In this document: piece after piece, positions 54,519-64,000 of the stretch | Layout of the letters: each line of letters opens with the position of its first letter | How positions within the stretch are numbered: position 1 is the stretch's first letter | Source: Kaistella montana | Lineage (GTDB): Bacteria; Bacteroidota; Bacteroidia; Flavobacteriales; Weeksellaceae | DNA length: 64,000 nt | Assembly: GCF_024436175.1 (NCBI RefSeq) | Contig: NZ_JANFQP010000002.1 | Location: forward strand, 124,001-188,000 | Reading direction: 5' to 3' | The notes under the pieces: generated by a model | The model's database searches: none | Told to the model about the DNA's origin: nothing | The model's input: the letters and a program-made list of their open reading frames with translations, nothing else | Position numbers and translations under genes: made by a program

Positions 54519-56810
54519 CTATTTTTTTGCAGCCTCTCTTCTTTGAGCATCCAGTACTGCGATGGTAGCGAGGTTGACGATTTCGTCTACACTTGCGCGC
54601 ATCTGGAGAACGTGAACCGGTTGTTTCAGTCCCATTAGAATTGGTCCTACGACTTGTGCGACCTTCATTCCACGGATGATTTTGTAGGAAAGATTGGCAC
54701 TTTCGAGGTTCGGGAATACAAATACATTCGCCGGAGTGGTACCGAGTTTCGAGAACGGATAATCGGAAAGGTGATCCGCATCCATCGCAAAATCGGGTTG
54801 TATTTCTCCATCCACAATCATTTTTGGGTACTTTTCATGAAGGATAGAAACTGCTTTCGCTACTTTCTTGGAAGTCTCCGAAATCGCCGCGAAGTTTTCG
54901 AAAGACAACATCGCAATTCTCGGCTCGATGGCAAAAGATTTCACCACCATTTCCGACATTTTAGCAATATTGACCAAGTCGTCAGAAGTCGGGTTCTGGA
55001 TGATCGAAGCATCTGAGAAGAAGATTGGTTTTTTCTCGGTAAGGATCATCATCATCGACGCTACTTTGTCCACGCCTTTTTCTTTTTCAATCACTTCAAG
55101 AACCGGTCTCAAAGTAGAAGAATAGTTTTTGGAGAATCCTACGATCAAAGCATCGGTGTCGCCGTTTTTAAGCATCAGCGGACCGAAATAATCTCTCTGG
55201 CGAACATATCGTTTCGATTTGTACTCGTTCATTCCTTTTCGCTGGCGAAGTTTCCACAAAGATTCGCGGTAGATTTTGCGGTTTTCTTCTTGATCATCAT
55301 CGGCAGGATCAACAATCTGTACATCGAGCTCGATGCCGAATTTCTTCATCTGTTCTTTGATGTATTTTTTCTCTCCGAGAAGGATCGGTTGTGCAATTCC
55401 TTCTTCGTAAAGGATTTGCGCAGCTTTCAATACGTTGTATTCTTCAGCATTCCCGAGAGTTACCCTTTTCGGATTGGCTTTGGCGCGGTTCTGCATCATT
55501 CGGATGAGTTTTTCGTCGCGGCCCATTCTGTCGAGCAATGCGTTTTCGTAATCCTCGAAATTCTCAATTGGTTTTCCGGCAATTCCGCTTTCCATCGCTG
55601 CTTTCGCCACAGCTATCGAAACATTGGTAATCAAACGATTATCGAAAGGTTTCGGGATGAAATATTCTCTACCGAAACTTAAGTTCTTTAAATTATAAGC
55701 CAAAATCACCGCTTCCGGAACAGGTTCTTTCGCAAGATTTGCAATCGCGTGTACCGCTGCGAGTTTCATGGCTTCGTTAATTCCCGTTGCTTGCACATCA
55801 AGCGCTCCACGGAAAATGTAAGGGAATCCCAAAACATTGTTCACCTGGTTAGGATAATCGCTTCGTCCGGTCGCCATGATGGTATCTTTTCGGGTTTTCA
55901 TGGCCAAGTTGTATTCAATTTCCGGATCTGGATTCGCGAGTCCAAAAACAATTGGATTCTCAGCCATTGAAAGCAACATTTCCGGAGTCATCACATTCCC
56001 TTTAGACAATCCTATGAAAACGTCAGCACCTTTCAACGCATCTTCCAAAGTTTCCAATTCCGTTTGTGCAACGAAATCGAGTTTTTCAGGCGTTAAATTC
56101 TCTCTTTTTTGGTTGATGACTCCTTTGGAATCGCACATGAGGATATTTTCTTTCTTCAATCCCAATTCTACATAGAGTTTGGTACAGGCAATCGCTGCAG
56201 CACCGGCTCCATTCACCACGATTTTCACCTCATCGATTTTCTTGTTGGCAATTTCCAAAGCATTGATTAACGCTGCCGCAGAAATAATCGCTGTTCCGTG
56301 CTGATCATCGTGCATCAAAGGAATATTGAGTTCTTCCTTAAGTTTTTGTTCGATATAGAAAGCTTCGGGTGCTTTGATGTCTTCAAGGTTAATGCCCCCG
56401 AATGTCGGTGAAATTCCTTTAACGATTTCTATGAATTTATCAGGATCAGTTTCATTAATTTCGATATCAAAAACATTGATGTCTGCGAAAATTTTGAATA
56501 ACAATCCTTTACCTTCCATTACTGGTTTGGATGCTTCGGCACCAATATTTCCTAGACCTAAAACTGCGGTACCGTTAGAAATCACGGCTACCAAATTACC
56601 TTTTCCGGTATAATCGTAAACGGTTTTAGGATCTTTCTCAATTTCGAGACACGGAATTGCCACTCCCGGTGAATACGCCAGAGATAAATCTCTCTGTGAG
56701 GAATGGGGTTTGGAAGGGATGACTTCAATTTTTCCCTTCGGCTCGATGCTGTGATAATCGAGTGCTGCCTGGTTGAAGTTTTTTTCGTCTCGGTTGTTTT
56801 TGCTTGACAT
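54519..56810 (-). CDS. maeB: NADP-dependent malic enzyme with phosphotransacetylase-like C-terminal domain
   Basis: 763 residues from the ATG at 56810 ([16 protein letters not shown]); a start 19 codons earlier is less typical. Residues 1-430 are the malic-enzyme core ([41 protein letters not shown](P)-binding [19 protein letters not shown]). Residues 440-763 are the phosphate-acetyl/butyryltransferase-like domain found in MaeB proteins, thought to be regulatory. Oxidatively decarboxylates malate to pyruvate, producing NADPH. In related genomes I recall ruvA and sprA close downstream; here they lie 43.7 kb away. Confidence 0.95.
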   Translation of the reverse strand: MSSKNNRDEKNFNQAALDYHSIEPKGKIEVIPSKPHSSQRDLSLAYSPGVAIPCLEIEKDPKTVYDYTGKGNLVAVISNGTAVLGLGNIGAEASKPVMEGKGLLFKIFADINVFDIEINETDPDKFIEIVKGISPTFGGINLEDIKAPEAFYIEQKLKEELNIPLMHDDQHGTAIISAAALINALEIANKKIDEVKIVVNGAGAAAIACTKLYVELGLKKENILMCDSKGVINQKRENLTPEKLDFVAQTELETLEDALKGADVFIGLSKGNVMTPEMLLSMAENPIVFGLANPDPEIEYNLAMKTRKDTIMATGRSDYPNQVNNVLGFPYIFRGALDVQATGINEAMKLAAVHAIANLAKEPVPEAVILAYNLKNLSFGREYFIPKPFDNRLITNVSIAVAKAAMESGIAGKPIENFEDYENALLDRMGRDEKLIRMMQNRAKANPKRVTLGNAEEYNVLKAAQILYEEGIAQPILLGEKKYIKEQMKKFGIELDVQIVDPADDDQEENRKIYRESLWKLRQRKGMNEYKSKRYVRQRDYFGPLMLKNGDTDALIVGFSKNYSSTLRPVLEVIEKEKGVDKVASMMMILTEKKPIFFSDASIIQNPTSDDLVNIAKMSEMVVKSFAIEPRIAMLSFENFAAISETSKKVAKAVSILHEKYPKMIVDGEIQPDFAMDADHLSDYPFSKLGTTPANVFVFPNLESANLSYKIIRGMKVAQVVGPILMGLKQPVHVLQMRASVDEIVNLATIAVLDAQRREAAKK

Positions 56811-56870
56811 AATATTACGGTTTTTTGCAAATTGCAAGTGTATGATTGATCGAGCCTCGATGGGCACGAT

Positions 56871-57731
56871 TTATTCTAAATTGAGGATGTATTTCTTGTG
56901 GTATTCTACCAAACTTTCGATAGGTTTTTGTACCACTTTTCCGATTTGCAGGTTGAGTTCTGCTGCTGCTGCTCTTAAAATATCTTCATAAATATAGGCG
57001 ATATAGCCAATGAAATTGATTTCCGATTCGCCCACTTCCGGATAAGGAAGTACCTGATAATCGAGGAAGTTCTTCATCTCGTCGAACACCATGTTCTGAA
57101 AATACGGATGTTTCTTTCTTTCTGCCACAAACTTGTTGAACTCGCCCAAATACGCATTCGCACGCGGATTGTGGTACATGCTTCGGATTGCCTCTTCGAT
57201 GGTTAAATGATAGGTTTCAATGAAATCGGCTTCGAGATCTTTCGGAAGTTTTTTCATGAAGAATCTTCTCAGCAGATGTTTTCCCAACGCGCTTCCGCTG
57301 CCTTCGTCGCCGATAAGGAATCCCAAAGACGGCAAATCGGTTCGGATTTTATTCCCGTCGAAATAGCAAGAATTGGAGCCGGTTCCGAGTATGCAAATGA
57401 TAGCAGGCTTCCCGTTATAGGCCGCATAAGCCGCAGCAGTCATATCTTCTTTGACGTTGATTTCAGCCGTAGGAAAGGTTTTTTGGAATTCATCCGCCAC
57501 TTTTTGGGCGTTATCGGGAGTTCCGCAGCCGGATCCATAAAAAAACACTTTTTCGATCTGGCTTTTAAGTGTGAAGAGTTCCTGATTTTTATCGATTTCC
57601 TGCATGATAAAATCAGGATTGATGATGTTAGGATTGAACCCCAAAGTGGTAGTTCTTGTTTTTAGTTTTCCGGAGTTTTCCAGAATAACCCAGTCACATT
57701 TCGTGGACCCACCGTCGATAATAGCAATCAT
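56871..57731 (-). CDS. BadF/BadG-type N-acetylglucosamine kinase
   Basis: 286 residues of the ASKHA fold: MIAIIDGGSTKCDWVILE at the start (phosphate-binding loop), ICILGTGSNSCYFDG near residue 113 and FLIGDEGSGSALGKHLLRRF near residue 138 (adenosine and sugar-site motifs). The family phosphorylates GlcNAc or related amino sugars in peptidoglycan recycling or sugar use. It sits 60 bp upstream of the maeB ATG on the same strand and is probably co-transcribed. Confidence 0.88.
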   Translation of the reverse strand: MIAIIDGGSTKCDWVILENSGKLKTRTTTLGFNPNIINPDFIMQEIDKNQELFTLKSQIEKVFFYGSGCGTPDNAQKVADEFQKTFPTAEINVKEDMTAAAYAAYNGKPAIICILGTGSNSCYFDGNKIRTDLPSLGFLIGDEGSGSALGKHLLRRFFMKKLPKDLEADFIETYHLTIEEAIRSMYHNPRANAYLGEFNKFVAERKKHPYFQNMVFDEMKNFLDYQVLPYPEVGESEINFIGYIAYIYEDILRAAAAELNLQIGKVVQKPIESLVEYHKKYILNLE

Positions 57732-57865
57732 ACGTTGTACAGTTTAATCTGCTAAAATATTAATTTAATTTTAAACCTTTTCCGAAAGAAGCATTTATTT
57801 TATGCAATGCAGGAAGCATTGAACCAATTGCATCTTCACCTAAAATTTTTTCGGAAAAACAAGGG

Positions 57866-57893
57866 ACTAAAAAAACGGGCTAAAGCCCGTTAA
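57866..57893 (-). terminator. Terminator of the nifU-like gene
   Basis: AACGGGCT / AGCCCGTT stem with a 2-nt centre, preceded on the plus strand by seven A, giving a U run for minus-strand transcripts. Confidence 0.8.
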
Positions 57894-57921
57894 TTTACTA
57901 TAGTCTGAAGGAATTTTGATA

Positions 57922-58164
57922 TTATTCCACACTGATCACCTCCGAAATTTCAGGGGCAAACTGCTTGATGGTATTTTCCACCCCCAGTTTCATGGTTGAG
58001 AAACTCATCGGACATCCGTTGCAATTGCCTTGCAGTTTCACATAAACCTTGTGGTCTTTGATGTCGATCAGTTCGATATCGCCGCCATCTTTATTGAGAA
58101 ACGGCCGAATGCTTTCCAGTGCTCCGAGAACTTTGGCGGTGATTTCTTCCATTTTAGTTTGCAT
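57922..58164 (-). CDS. NifU-like C-terminal-domain iron-sulfur scaffold protein
   Basis: 80 residues consisting only of the NifU C-terminal domain: VLGALESIRPFLNKDGGDIE, then the cluster-binding CxxC in GNCNGCPMSFSTMKLGVEN. Carries a labile Fe-S cluster for delivery to target proteins. It lies 40 bp downstream of the Mrp/ApbC gene, another Fe-S carrier ATPase, so the pair forms an Fe-S maturation operon. Confidence 0.92.
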   Translation of the reverse strand: MQTKMEEITAKVLGALESIRPFLNKDGGDIELIDIKDHKVYVKLQGNCNGCPMSFSTMKLGVENTIKQFAPEISEVISVE

Positions 58165-58203
58165 GTTTTTCTATTTATGTTGAATAAGCTGATCCTTTCG
58201 GTA

Positions 58204-59307
58204 TTACTTTTTAGGTGAGCAACCCGCCATGGTTGTAATTTTTACGGCTTCAGTCGGCGGAAGGTTTTTGTTTCTTTCCACCAAACTTTCAATCATGTTT
58301 TGGGCAGTTTTGGTATAGATTTCCGCAATCTTAGAACCTTCTTGCAAAGAGGCAGGTCTTCCGACATCTCCCGCTTCGCGGATGCTTTGGATCAATGGAA
58401 TTTCTCCCAATACTGGGATTCCCAAATCTTCAGCAAGGTATTGAGCACCTTGGTTTCCGAAGATATAATATTTGTTATCCGGTAATTCTTCCGGAGTGAA
58501 ATACGCCATGTTTTCAATCAATCCTAAAACAGGAATGTTGATGCTTTCCATTTGGAACATTGCAATTCCTTTTCTTACGTCGGCAAGTGCAATATGCTGT
58601 GGAGTACTTACAATCACCGCTCCGGTTACCGGAACTTCTTGAATAATGGACAAGTGAATATCCCCAGTTCCCGGTGGCAAGTCGATTAAAAGGAAATCGA
58701 GTTCTCCCCATGCTGCATCGCGGATCATTTGATTCAAAGCTTTGCTCGCCATAGGTCCACGCCATACTACTGCTTGGTTGGCTCCTGAGAAATATCCGAT
58801 AGAAAGCATTTTCACGCCGTAATTTTCAATTGGCTTCATCAAGTTTCTTCCGTCCACTTCCACCGAAATAGGTTTTGCGCCTTCGGTATCAAACATGGTA
58901 GGAACGGATGGTCCGTAGATATCAGCATCCAGAATTCCTACTTTGAAACCCATTTTGGATAAAGTCACCGCAAGATTCGCCGCTACGGTAGATTTTCCAA
59001 CCCCACCTTTACCGGAAGCTACTGCGATAATATTCTGGATTCCAGGAATTTGTTTTCCTTTGATTAAATTTTGCTGTACTTCGGAAGGTTCCGGAGAAGC
59101 AATTTTTAGTTTCAAAACGATATCTTCCCCAAATTCGGAGGCGAAAGCCTGCTTCATCGCTGCTTCGAGTTTCTTTTTCTCGTGCATCGCCGGGGAATGC
59201 GCCGTCATATCAATATAAACATCATTTCCCATCAACTGGAAATTGTGTACCAAATCATCTACTTCTATTTCTTTCAGAAATGCCTGAACTTTTTCTTTCG
59301 TCAACAT
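58204..59307 (-). CDS. apbC: Mrp/NBP35-family iron-sulfur carrier ATPase
   Basis: 367 residues. N-terminal MIP18/DUF59 domain (1-85), then a P-loop ATPase with the deviant Walker A IIAVASGKGGVGKSTVAANL and LDADIYGPSVPTMFD. The usual CxxC cluster motif is not evident, but C-terminal AGCSPKK supplies a cysteine. Loads and transfers Fe-S clusters to apoproteins. Operon with the NifU-like gene. An alternative name is mrp. Confidence 0.92.
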   Translation of the reverse strand: MLTKEKVQAFLKEIEVDDLVHNFQLMGNDVYIDMTAHSPAMHEKKKLEAAMKQAFASEFGEDIVLKLKIASPEPSEVQQNLIKGKQIPGIQNIIAVASGKGGVGKSTVAANLAVTLSKMGFKVGILDADIYGPSVPTMFDTEGAKPISVEVDGRNLMKPIENYGVKMLSIGYFSGANQAVVWRGPMASKALNQMIRDAAWGELDFLLIDLPPGTGDIHLSIIQEVPVTGAVIVSTPQHIALADVRKGIAMFQMESINIPVLGLIENMAYFTPEELPDNKYYIFGNQGAQYLAEDLGIPVLGEIPLIQSIREAGDVGRPASLQEGSKIAEIYTKTAQNMIESLVERNKNLPPTEAVKITTMAGCSPKK

Positions 59308-59600
59308 TATTGTATGTAATAAATTAGTTTACAAATTTACGATTTTTAAATTATTTAGAATAAGTAAAATTAATGATAATTGTTGGTTTGAAATGAAGGA
59401 TCTTGATCTTAATTGAAAATCCGGTTCATCTATTATTTAAGCCAAATATTAATATTTTCATCATCATATATTAAATAAATATGCATTTTTATGACTAAAA
59501 GCTGTTTTTATTATAAAATTATGAATAAATTTACATTGGTATTCAATGGAAATGAAACATTTAAGATCCATTAAAAAAAATTAATTAAAAATTTAAAAAG
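59308..59600. other. Divergent intergenic region between mrp and aqpZ
   Basis: Very AT-rich 293 bp that must hold the promoters of the mrp-nifU unit and of aqpZ. No clear operator, repeat or small gene was seen. Confidence 0.4.
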
Positions 59601-60323
59601 ATGAATGTTACTTTAAACGCAAAATTTATTGCAGAAATGCTGGGAACCATGGTCTTGGTACTTATGGGCTGTGGGAGTGCCGTAATCGCAGGAGCCGACG
59701 GAACTACGGGCGTTGGATTGTTAGGAATTGCTTTTGCTTTCGGATTAAGTGTCGTGTCAATGGCGTATGCTATTGGTCACATTTCGGGTTGCCACATCAA
59801 CCCTGCGATTTCCATTTCGATGGTGGTTGCCGGCAGGATGAAAGCCAAAGAAGCCCTGATTTATATTGTTGCACAAGTGATTGGTGCCATCATCGGTGCC
59901 GGAGTTTTATACCTTATTTTCAGCAATCATCCCGGTTTTGAGATGAAGCCTTGGGCATTAGGAGCGAACGGCTGGGGAACAGGATATTTGGGAGAATACA
60001 ATACGACTGCTGCTTTTGTCGCTGAATTCATCTTCACTTTTATTTTCCTGTTGGTCATCCTAGGTTCCACCTCCACCAAAAATATCAACGGCGGTTTTGC
60101 CGGATTGGCGATTGGTTTGTCTTTAACCTTGATTCATATTGTTGGGATTAAAGTGACCGGTGTTTCAGTAAACCCAGCAAGAAGTATCGGACCAGCTGTT
60201 TTTGCAGGTGGAGAAGCATTATCTCAGCTTTGGCTATTTTTGGTTGCGCCAGTTTTAGGAGGCATCGCAGCTGCTTTCATTCATGGATTTTTAATTGAAA
60301 ATCCCAAAAACTTTACAGAATAA
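59601..60323 (+). CDS. aqpZ: Aquaporin Z-type water channel
   Basis: 240 residues with six membrane helices and the two NPA half-helices: SGCHINPAISISM near residue 62 and VSVNPARSIGPAVF near residue 190. The His in the loop before the second helix pair and the Arg after the second NPA fit a water-selective AqpZ rather than a glycerol facilitator, as does the normal length. Mediates rapid water flow across the inner membrane. Single gene with its own terminator. Confidence 0.93.
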   Translation: MNVTLNAKFIAEMLGTMVLVLMGCGSAVIAGADGTTGVGLLGIAFAFGLSVVSMAYAIGHISGCHINPAISISMVVAGRMKAKEALIYIVAQVIGAIIGAGVLYLIFSNHPGFEMKPWALGANGWGTGYLGEYNTTAAFVAEFIFTFIFLLVILGSTSTKNINGGFAGLAIGLSLTLIHIVGIKVTGVSVNPARSIGPAVFAGGEALSQLWLFLVAPVLGGIAAAFIHGFLIENPKNFTE

Positions 60324-60337
60324 AGTTCATTAAAACC

Positions 60338-60378
60338 ATAAAAAAATTTCTGCCCTAAAAAGCAGGAATTTTTTATTG
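60338..60378. terminator. Bidirectional terminator between aqpZ and brnQ
   Basis: AAAAAATTTCTGC / GCAGGAATTTTTT stem (60341-60375) with A run and T run on its two sides, suited to both converging transcripts. Confidence 0.75.
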
Positions 60379-60400
60379 ATGTAAAGAATTATTGACCTCA

Positions 60401-61726
60401 TCAATCAGCCGCATTCGCTTCCCGATGCGCTTTTCTTCCACTGTTGAATCCTGCAGCAATAAAGAAAGCTGCAAAAGATGGCAAAAGCCATTCTAAATGA
60501 TGTTCCGAAAATGGCAACCAACTTTTTAGCGTTTCAATAGGTTCCACCAAGACATTCAATTGCTGAAGTACAGAGAGCGATGCAACAACTCCTGCCGTGG
60601 TTACCGCAGCTACATAAGGCGTTCTGGAAAAGATGATTTTCCCAAAAAACAAGACGGTAAGAATCAGCGCAAAGGTGATTGGATACACAAAACCAAGAAT
60701 TACCACTGCATATTCTATAATCTCATCGACACTTTTAACGGAAAAAAATGCAGAGACCAAACAAGTAAGCAATACCCCGACTTTGTAACCTATTTTTCCT
60801 TTTGAAAATTCCTGCAAGAAACTTCCCATCGCAGATGTGAGCGCAATTGCAGTCGTAAGACAAGCCAAAGCCACTGCAACAGAAATCACCAACGTTCCGC
60901 TTTCACCCATGAGGTTGTGTGAAATATTCAAAAGCAATTCGGTACGCGAAACTTTTTCAGAGAATTCATAACCGGAATGGGCACCAAGATAAATCAATCC
61001 TCCATAAATGAAAAGCAACGCCACCATAGAAATCAATCCCGCCGCAATGGTAATTTTAAAACGGTCTTTCGCATTGGTATATCCTTTATCAATTGCTGCA
61101 GAAATAATAATTCCTGCAAAAATCACCGAAGCCAACACATCTAAAGTCTGATACCCTTCATGAAACGCAAAAACAAAAGACTGTTGCGTGGTAACACCGG
61201 TAGATTCCGCAGCTGCAGTAGGATTCATGATGCCTATGGTCACCAAAATTCCCAAACTGAGAATAAGGAATGGTGTGAGGAAATTTCCAATAATATCGAC
61301 AATTTTAGACTCGGAAACCGATAAAGCCAACACGATTGCAAAGAAGATTAAGGAAAAAAGAATATTGTTGAATTCCGGCAACAAAGGCTTCACCCCTATT
61401 TCGAAAGTAGCAGCAGCTGTTCTTGGAATCGCCACCAACGGACCAATACAAAGCATAATCAGCACTGCCAAAACTGTGACAACCACGGGATTTACTTTTC
61501 GGCCTAGATCGGTAAAGGATGTTCCGAAAAGCACCACGGTAAGTACTCCTAAAAACGGAGAAACAATCCCTGTGGTAAAAAAACCGGCAATGGCAGAAAA
61601 CCATTCATCTCCAGTTTTCAGTCCGATAAAAGGAGGCAGAATTAAATTTCCTGCTCCAAAAAACATGGCAAAAAGTGCAAATCCTAAAGTGACCGCAGTA
61701 CCTAATTTATTTTTCATTTTTCTCAC
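60401..61726 (-). CDS. brnQ: Branched-chain amino acid transporter (LIV-II, BrnQ)
   Basis: 441 residues (or 438 from the Met at 61717) with about 12 membrane segments. The N-terminal FALFAMFFGAGNLILPPFIG is the sodium/substrate-binding unwound helix of the LIVCS family, and QQSFVFAFHEGYQTLDVLAS near residue 187 is also diagnostic. Sodium-coupled import of leucine, isoleucine and valine. It follows the symporter gene by about 50 bp on the same strand. Confidence 0.92.
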   Translation of the reverse strand: MRKMKNKLGTAVTLGFALFAMFFGAGNLILPPFIGLKTGDEWFSAIAGFFTTGIVSPFLGVLTVVLFGTSFTDLGRKVNPVVVTVLAVLIMLCIGPLVAIPRTAAATFEIGVKPLLPEFNNILFSLIFFAIVLALSVSESKIVDIIGNFLTPFLILSLGILVTIGIMNPTAAAESTGVTTQQSFVFAFHEGYQTLDVLASVIFAGIIISAAIDKGYTNAKDRFKITIAAGLISMVALLFIYGGLIYLGAHSGYEFSEKVSRTELLLNISHNLMGESGTLVISVAVALACLTTAIALTSAMGSFLQEFSKGKIGYKVGVLLTCLVSAFFSVKSVDEIIEYAVVILGFVYPITFALILTVLFFGKIIFSRTPYVAAVTTAGVVASLSVLQQLNVLVEPIETLKSWLPFSEHHLEWLLPSFAAFFIAAGFNSGRKAHREANAAD

Positions 61727-61779
61727 CCTTCAACAACATCATTCTATTTTTGAATCGAAAATAGCCCTATTAAAAAATA

Positions 61780-63030
61780 TTACAACGTTCCACCATGGTC
61801 TTCAAGCTGCCCTTCCCATTTGGAAACAGAAGAAGTAGCCAACGCATTCCCCAATACATTGGTCATGCTTCGTCCCATATCGCAGAAATGGTCGATTGGG
61901 AGAATGAGTGCAATACCTTCCGGCGGAATCCCAAACATGGTACAAGTGGCCACAATAATCACCAAACTGGCTCTCGGAACTCCTGCAATTCCTTTGGAAG
62001 TAAGCATCAACACCAAAAGCATGGTGATTTGTTGACCAACAGACATTTCGATGCCGTAAATCTGCGCGATAAAGATAGAAGCGAAGGTCATGTACATCAT
62101 ACTTCCATCGAGGTTGAAGGAATATCCTAAAGGCAAAATGAAAGAAACAATTCTGTTGTTGCAGCCGAATCTTTCGAGTTCTTCTACCAGTTTCGGGAAT
62201 ACTGCTTCTGAACTGGTGGTAGAAAATGCAATCAACAATGGTTCTTTAATTCTTCTCAACAATTCGAAAAGTCGGTTTCCTAAGATAAAATAACCTACCA
62301 AAAGCAAAACCAACCATAAAATTCCCAATGCAAAGAAGAAATCGCGAAGGTAAATGGCATATACTTTAAAGATTTCAAAACCGTTGGTTGCTACTACAGC
62401 AGCAATGGCTCCCAAAACTCCAAACGGTGCAAACCACATGATGTAGCCTACCATTTTCAGGATGGCGTGTGCGCAAATATCGAATGCCTTAATGATCGGT
62501 TTTACATACTCTTCGCCCATATTCGCCAAAGCCACGCCAAACATGATGGAAAATACCACAATCTGCAAGACTTCGTTGGTGGCAAATGCTTCAAATAAAC
62601 TCTTTGGAATGATGTGTTTTACAAAATCTTCCATCGAGAAACCTTTGCTCGACTTCAGGAGTTCATCCGCCGAAGAAACATCTTGTATTGGGAGTTTGGT
62701 AACGTGTCCCGGCTCTAGCCAATTGACCAAAACCAAACCGATAAACAGCGAAACCAAAGAAGCAGTGATAAACCACAGCATCGCCTTGGTTCCTACCCTT
62801 CCAATCATTTTGATATCACTCATTTTGGCAATTCCCACGACTAAAGTAGTGAATACCAACGGCGCGATGATCATCTGAACCAATCGGATAAAGATGGTCC
62901 CGAGAAGTTTGATGTTTTTGGAAAATCCTTCCGCACTTTCAGGATATTGGGTGTGAACAATGCCGCCCATAATAACCCCTAAAATCAGTGCAATAATGAT
63001 GGCAAAGAAGAGTTTGTTTTGACCTTTCAT
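61780..63030 (-). CDS. Dicarboxylate/glutamate:cation symporter (DAACS family)
   Basis: 416 residues with eight helices and two re-entrant loops. Signatures are the serine-rich hairpin AFSTTSSEAVFPKLVEELER near residue 270 and SFNLDGSMMYMTFASIFIAQ near residue 310, plus GRSMTNVLGNALATSSVSKW at the C-terminus (substrate-binding Asp and Asn). Imports glutamate, aspartate or C4-dicarboxylates with sodium or protons. Substrate choice between GltP/GltT and DctA types cannot be fixed from sequence. Probably co-transcribed with brnQ. Confidence 0.9.
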   Translation of the reverse strand: MKGQNKLFFAIIIALILGVIMGGIVHTQYPESAEGFSKNIKLLGTIFIRLVQMIIAPLVFTTLVVGIAKMSDIKMIGRVGTKAMLWFITASLVSLFIGLVLVNWLEPGHVTKLPIQDVSSADELLKSSKGFSMEDFVKHIIPKSLFEAFATNEVLQIVVFSIMFGVALANMGEEYVKPIIKAFDICAHAILKMVGYIMWFAPFGVLGAIAAVVATNGFEIFKVYAIYLRDFFFALGILWLVLLLVGYFILGNRLFELLRRIKEPLLIAFSTTSSEAVFPKLVEELERFGCNNRIVSFILPLGYSFNLDGSMMYMTFASIFIAQIYGIEMSVGQQITMLLVLMLTSKGIAGVPRASLVIIVATCTMFGIPPEGIALILPIDHFCDMGRSMTNVLGNALATSSVSKWEGQLEDHGGTL

Positions 63031-63381
63031 AGTTTTTGTATTGTATGTTCAAATGAAACCGTGTGAAACAATGTGGTTTCCAATTAATTTTTCAAAGATT
63101 TACAAATATATGTTTTTTTGTTTTTTATGCATGATGAGGCAAATTTGTTCATGATTTCATCGCATTTCTTTGATAAATTTCACCAGTAACGGATTATCAT
63201 TCTGATTTTCAAAAATTTACCTTTAATTAAAAATACTATTTCTTATTTATTAAAAAAAGGGAAAAAACAGAAAAGATGATTTTGTTTTTAACGGAAAGAT
63301 TGATCCAGTCTTATGTTTCCCGAAAAAGCATAAAAAAACCTCCGGAAAATCCGGAGGTTGAATTATTTTAAAGAGGATGAA
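63031..63381. other. Intergenic region upstream of the symporter gene
   Basis: 350 AT-rich bases with no gene. It contains the promoter side of the symporter gene at its left and the terminator of the SH3 protein gene at its right. Nothing else was recognised. Confidence 0.5.
63332..63362 (-). terminator. Terminator of the BON-SH3 operon
   Basis: AACCTCCGG (63337-63345) and CCGGAGGTT (63351-63359) form a 9-bp perfect stem with a short loop, with seven A before it on the plus strand (U run on the minus strand). Confidence 0.85.
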
Positions 63382-63801
63382 TTAAGCTTGCAAATATCTT
63401 GCGTAAGCGTAACCTTCTTCTCCATCAGCAGTTTTTACTTTCCACCAATCTTCGGAAGTTTGTTCTACCAAAGTTACTGATTCACCTTTTGCTGCTTTCC
63501 CAACGATTGCTGCGTCAGTTGAAGGTTCTTGTCTGATATTAAGGTTTGAATCTTCTGTAGCTACAGTTAATGCTGCACCAGCTGCTAAACCAACTACCTG
63601 AACATCCACGTTGATATCAGATGCGGAATAAGTAGAATCGATTGCTCCAAGTGCGTTCCATACTGCATCTTTCGCTGCGGTAGAACCTGCGTTTCCTGAA
63701 ACATAAAGAATTCCGTCTTGTTCGGTTACTTGAAGATTAGAAACTCCTGCCGATTGAGCTGCGGAGATTACTCCTGCGTATTTATCTTGTAATGCACTCA
63801 T
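63382..63801 (-). CDS. Small protein with BON-like N-terminus and C-terminal SH3b domain
   Basis: 139 residues without a signal peptide. Residues 1-70 look like a BON-type fold (VSNLQVTEQDGILYVSGNAG, then AAKDAVWNALGAID). Residues 78-139 are a bacterial SH3 domain (SNLNIRQEPSTDAAIVGKAA, EDWWKVKTADGEEGYAYARY). It lies 6 bp after the BON-domain gene and forms an operon with it. BON domains bind membranes or glycan and SH3b often binds peptidoglycan, so a cytoplasmic or envelope stress role is possible. Function unknown. Confidence 0.82.
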   Translation of the reverse strand: MSALQDKYAGVISAAQSAGVSNLQVTEQDGILYVSGNAGSTAAKDAVWNALGAIDSTYSASDINVDVQVVGLAAGAALTVATEDSNLNIRQEPSTDAAIVGKAAKGESVTLVEQTSEDWWKVKTADGEEGYAYARYLQA

Positions 63802-63807
63802 AGTAAA

Positions 63808-64000
63808 TTATTTAACAGTGTAATTATAGTTAACTTTTCCAGCTTTCAAAGCGTCCACAGACATTTTGATTTTTCTTGCTTGCTCTGGAGAAACATTTCC
63901 GGTAAGAGTAAGCTCTCCGTTTACAACTTCTACTTTCACTGAAGGGAAATCTTTCACCGCATCAGTCACTTTTTGTTGAACAGCAGGATCAACTGCAGAA
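63808..64000 (-). CDS. BON-domain protein, C-terminal part (gene continues beyond the window)
   Basis: 64 codons read on the minus strand from the window edge to a TAA at 63808-63810. The fragment VTDAVKDFPSVKVEVVNGEL, then TLTGNVSPEQARKIK, is the alpha-beta core of a BON domain, a phospholipid-binding module of envelope-stress proteins such as OsmY. Only the C-terminus is visible, so signal peptide and domain number are unknown. Followed 6 bp later by the SH3 protein gene. Confidence 0.75.
   Translation of the reverse strand, partial: SAVDPAVQQKVTDAVKDFPSVKVEVVNGELTLTGNVSPEQARKIKMSVDALKAGKVNYNYTVK

Noticed and set aside
1-64000. CRISPR array, rRNA or tRNA genes
   Set aside because: No regularly spaced direct repeats and no recognisable tRNA or rRNA sequence were seen; the att-like sites do not lie in a tRNA gene.

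Overview
The window reads as a chromosomal segment of a Bacteroidota bacterium, most likely a flavobacterial member of the Weeksellaceae (Chryseobacterium/Kaistella type). The grounds are AT-rich intergenic DNA, promoter-like TAnnTTTG elements, a full-length 2,355-residue SprA translocon of the type IX secretion system, a CBM20-bearing MalQ N-terminus, a VirE/BT4734-type mobile-element primase and a Bacteroidetes-type tyrosine recombinase. This is protein-family recognition only; no database search was possible.

Layout. (1) Positions 1-10792 are housekeeping genes, all on the minus strand: partial malQ, cysS, folE, sprA, ruvA. (2) Positions 10793-22130 are a gene-poor, repeat-rich zone. It holds small secreted or lipoprotein genes, a LuxR-type and an XRE-type regulator, a retropepsin-like protease gene with a detached near-identical copy of its 3' third, degenerate dispersed repeats and an intact IS150-group insertion sequence with a -1 frameshift signal. 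(3) Positions 22133-54023 are bounded by near-identical 25/26-bp direct repeats, the right one just upstream of a tyrosine-recombinase gene. I infer an integrated element of about 31.9 kb. From left to right it carries a thermonuclease, a phage-like four-gene cassette, a long structured non-coding region, a five-gene operon (PIN nuclease, STAS-like protein, GHKL ATPase, an unknown protein and a Type IIG-like restriction-modification enzyme), a two-component system with a PepSY-like protein and a membrane protein, a large ion/osmotic/stress cargo, and an integration/replication module (primase-helicase, excisionase-like HTH protein, broken RteC-like gene, integrase). (4) Positions 54519-64000 return to housekeeping: maeB, an N-acetylglucosamine kinase, nifU-like, mrp/apbC, aqpZ, brnQ, a glutamate/dicarboxylate symporter, an SH3 protein and a partial BON protein.

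How it fits together. maeB, ruvA and sprA are all on the minus strand in that order, and I recall them as near neighbours in flavobacteria. The 43.7 kb between maeB and ruvA therefore looks like one insertion hotspot that has been filled more than once. The cargo looks like fitness genes: restriction plus a probable undescribed defence or regulatory module, and cation/proton exchange, mechanosensitive channels, amino-acid transport and a universal stress protein. An AraC-type regulator appears to control itself and the stress operon through a shared 19-nt promoter/operator element. Two genes in the element are each interrupted by one in-frame TAA, which suggests decay or sequence error. The best candidates for something new are the 26.5-32.3 kb operon, the 22.8-24.7 kb cassette and the structured non-coding DNA at 25.4-26.5 kb.
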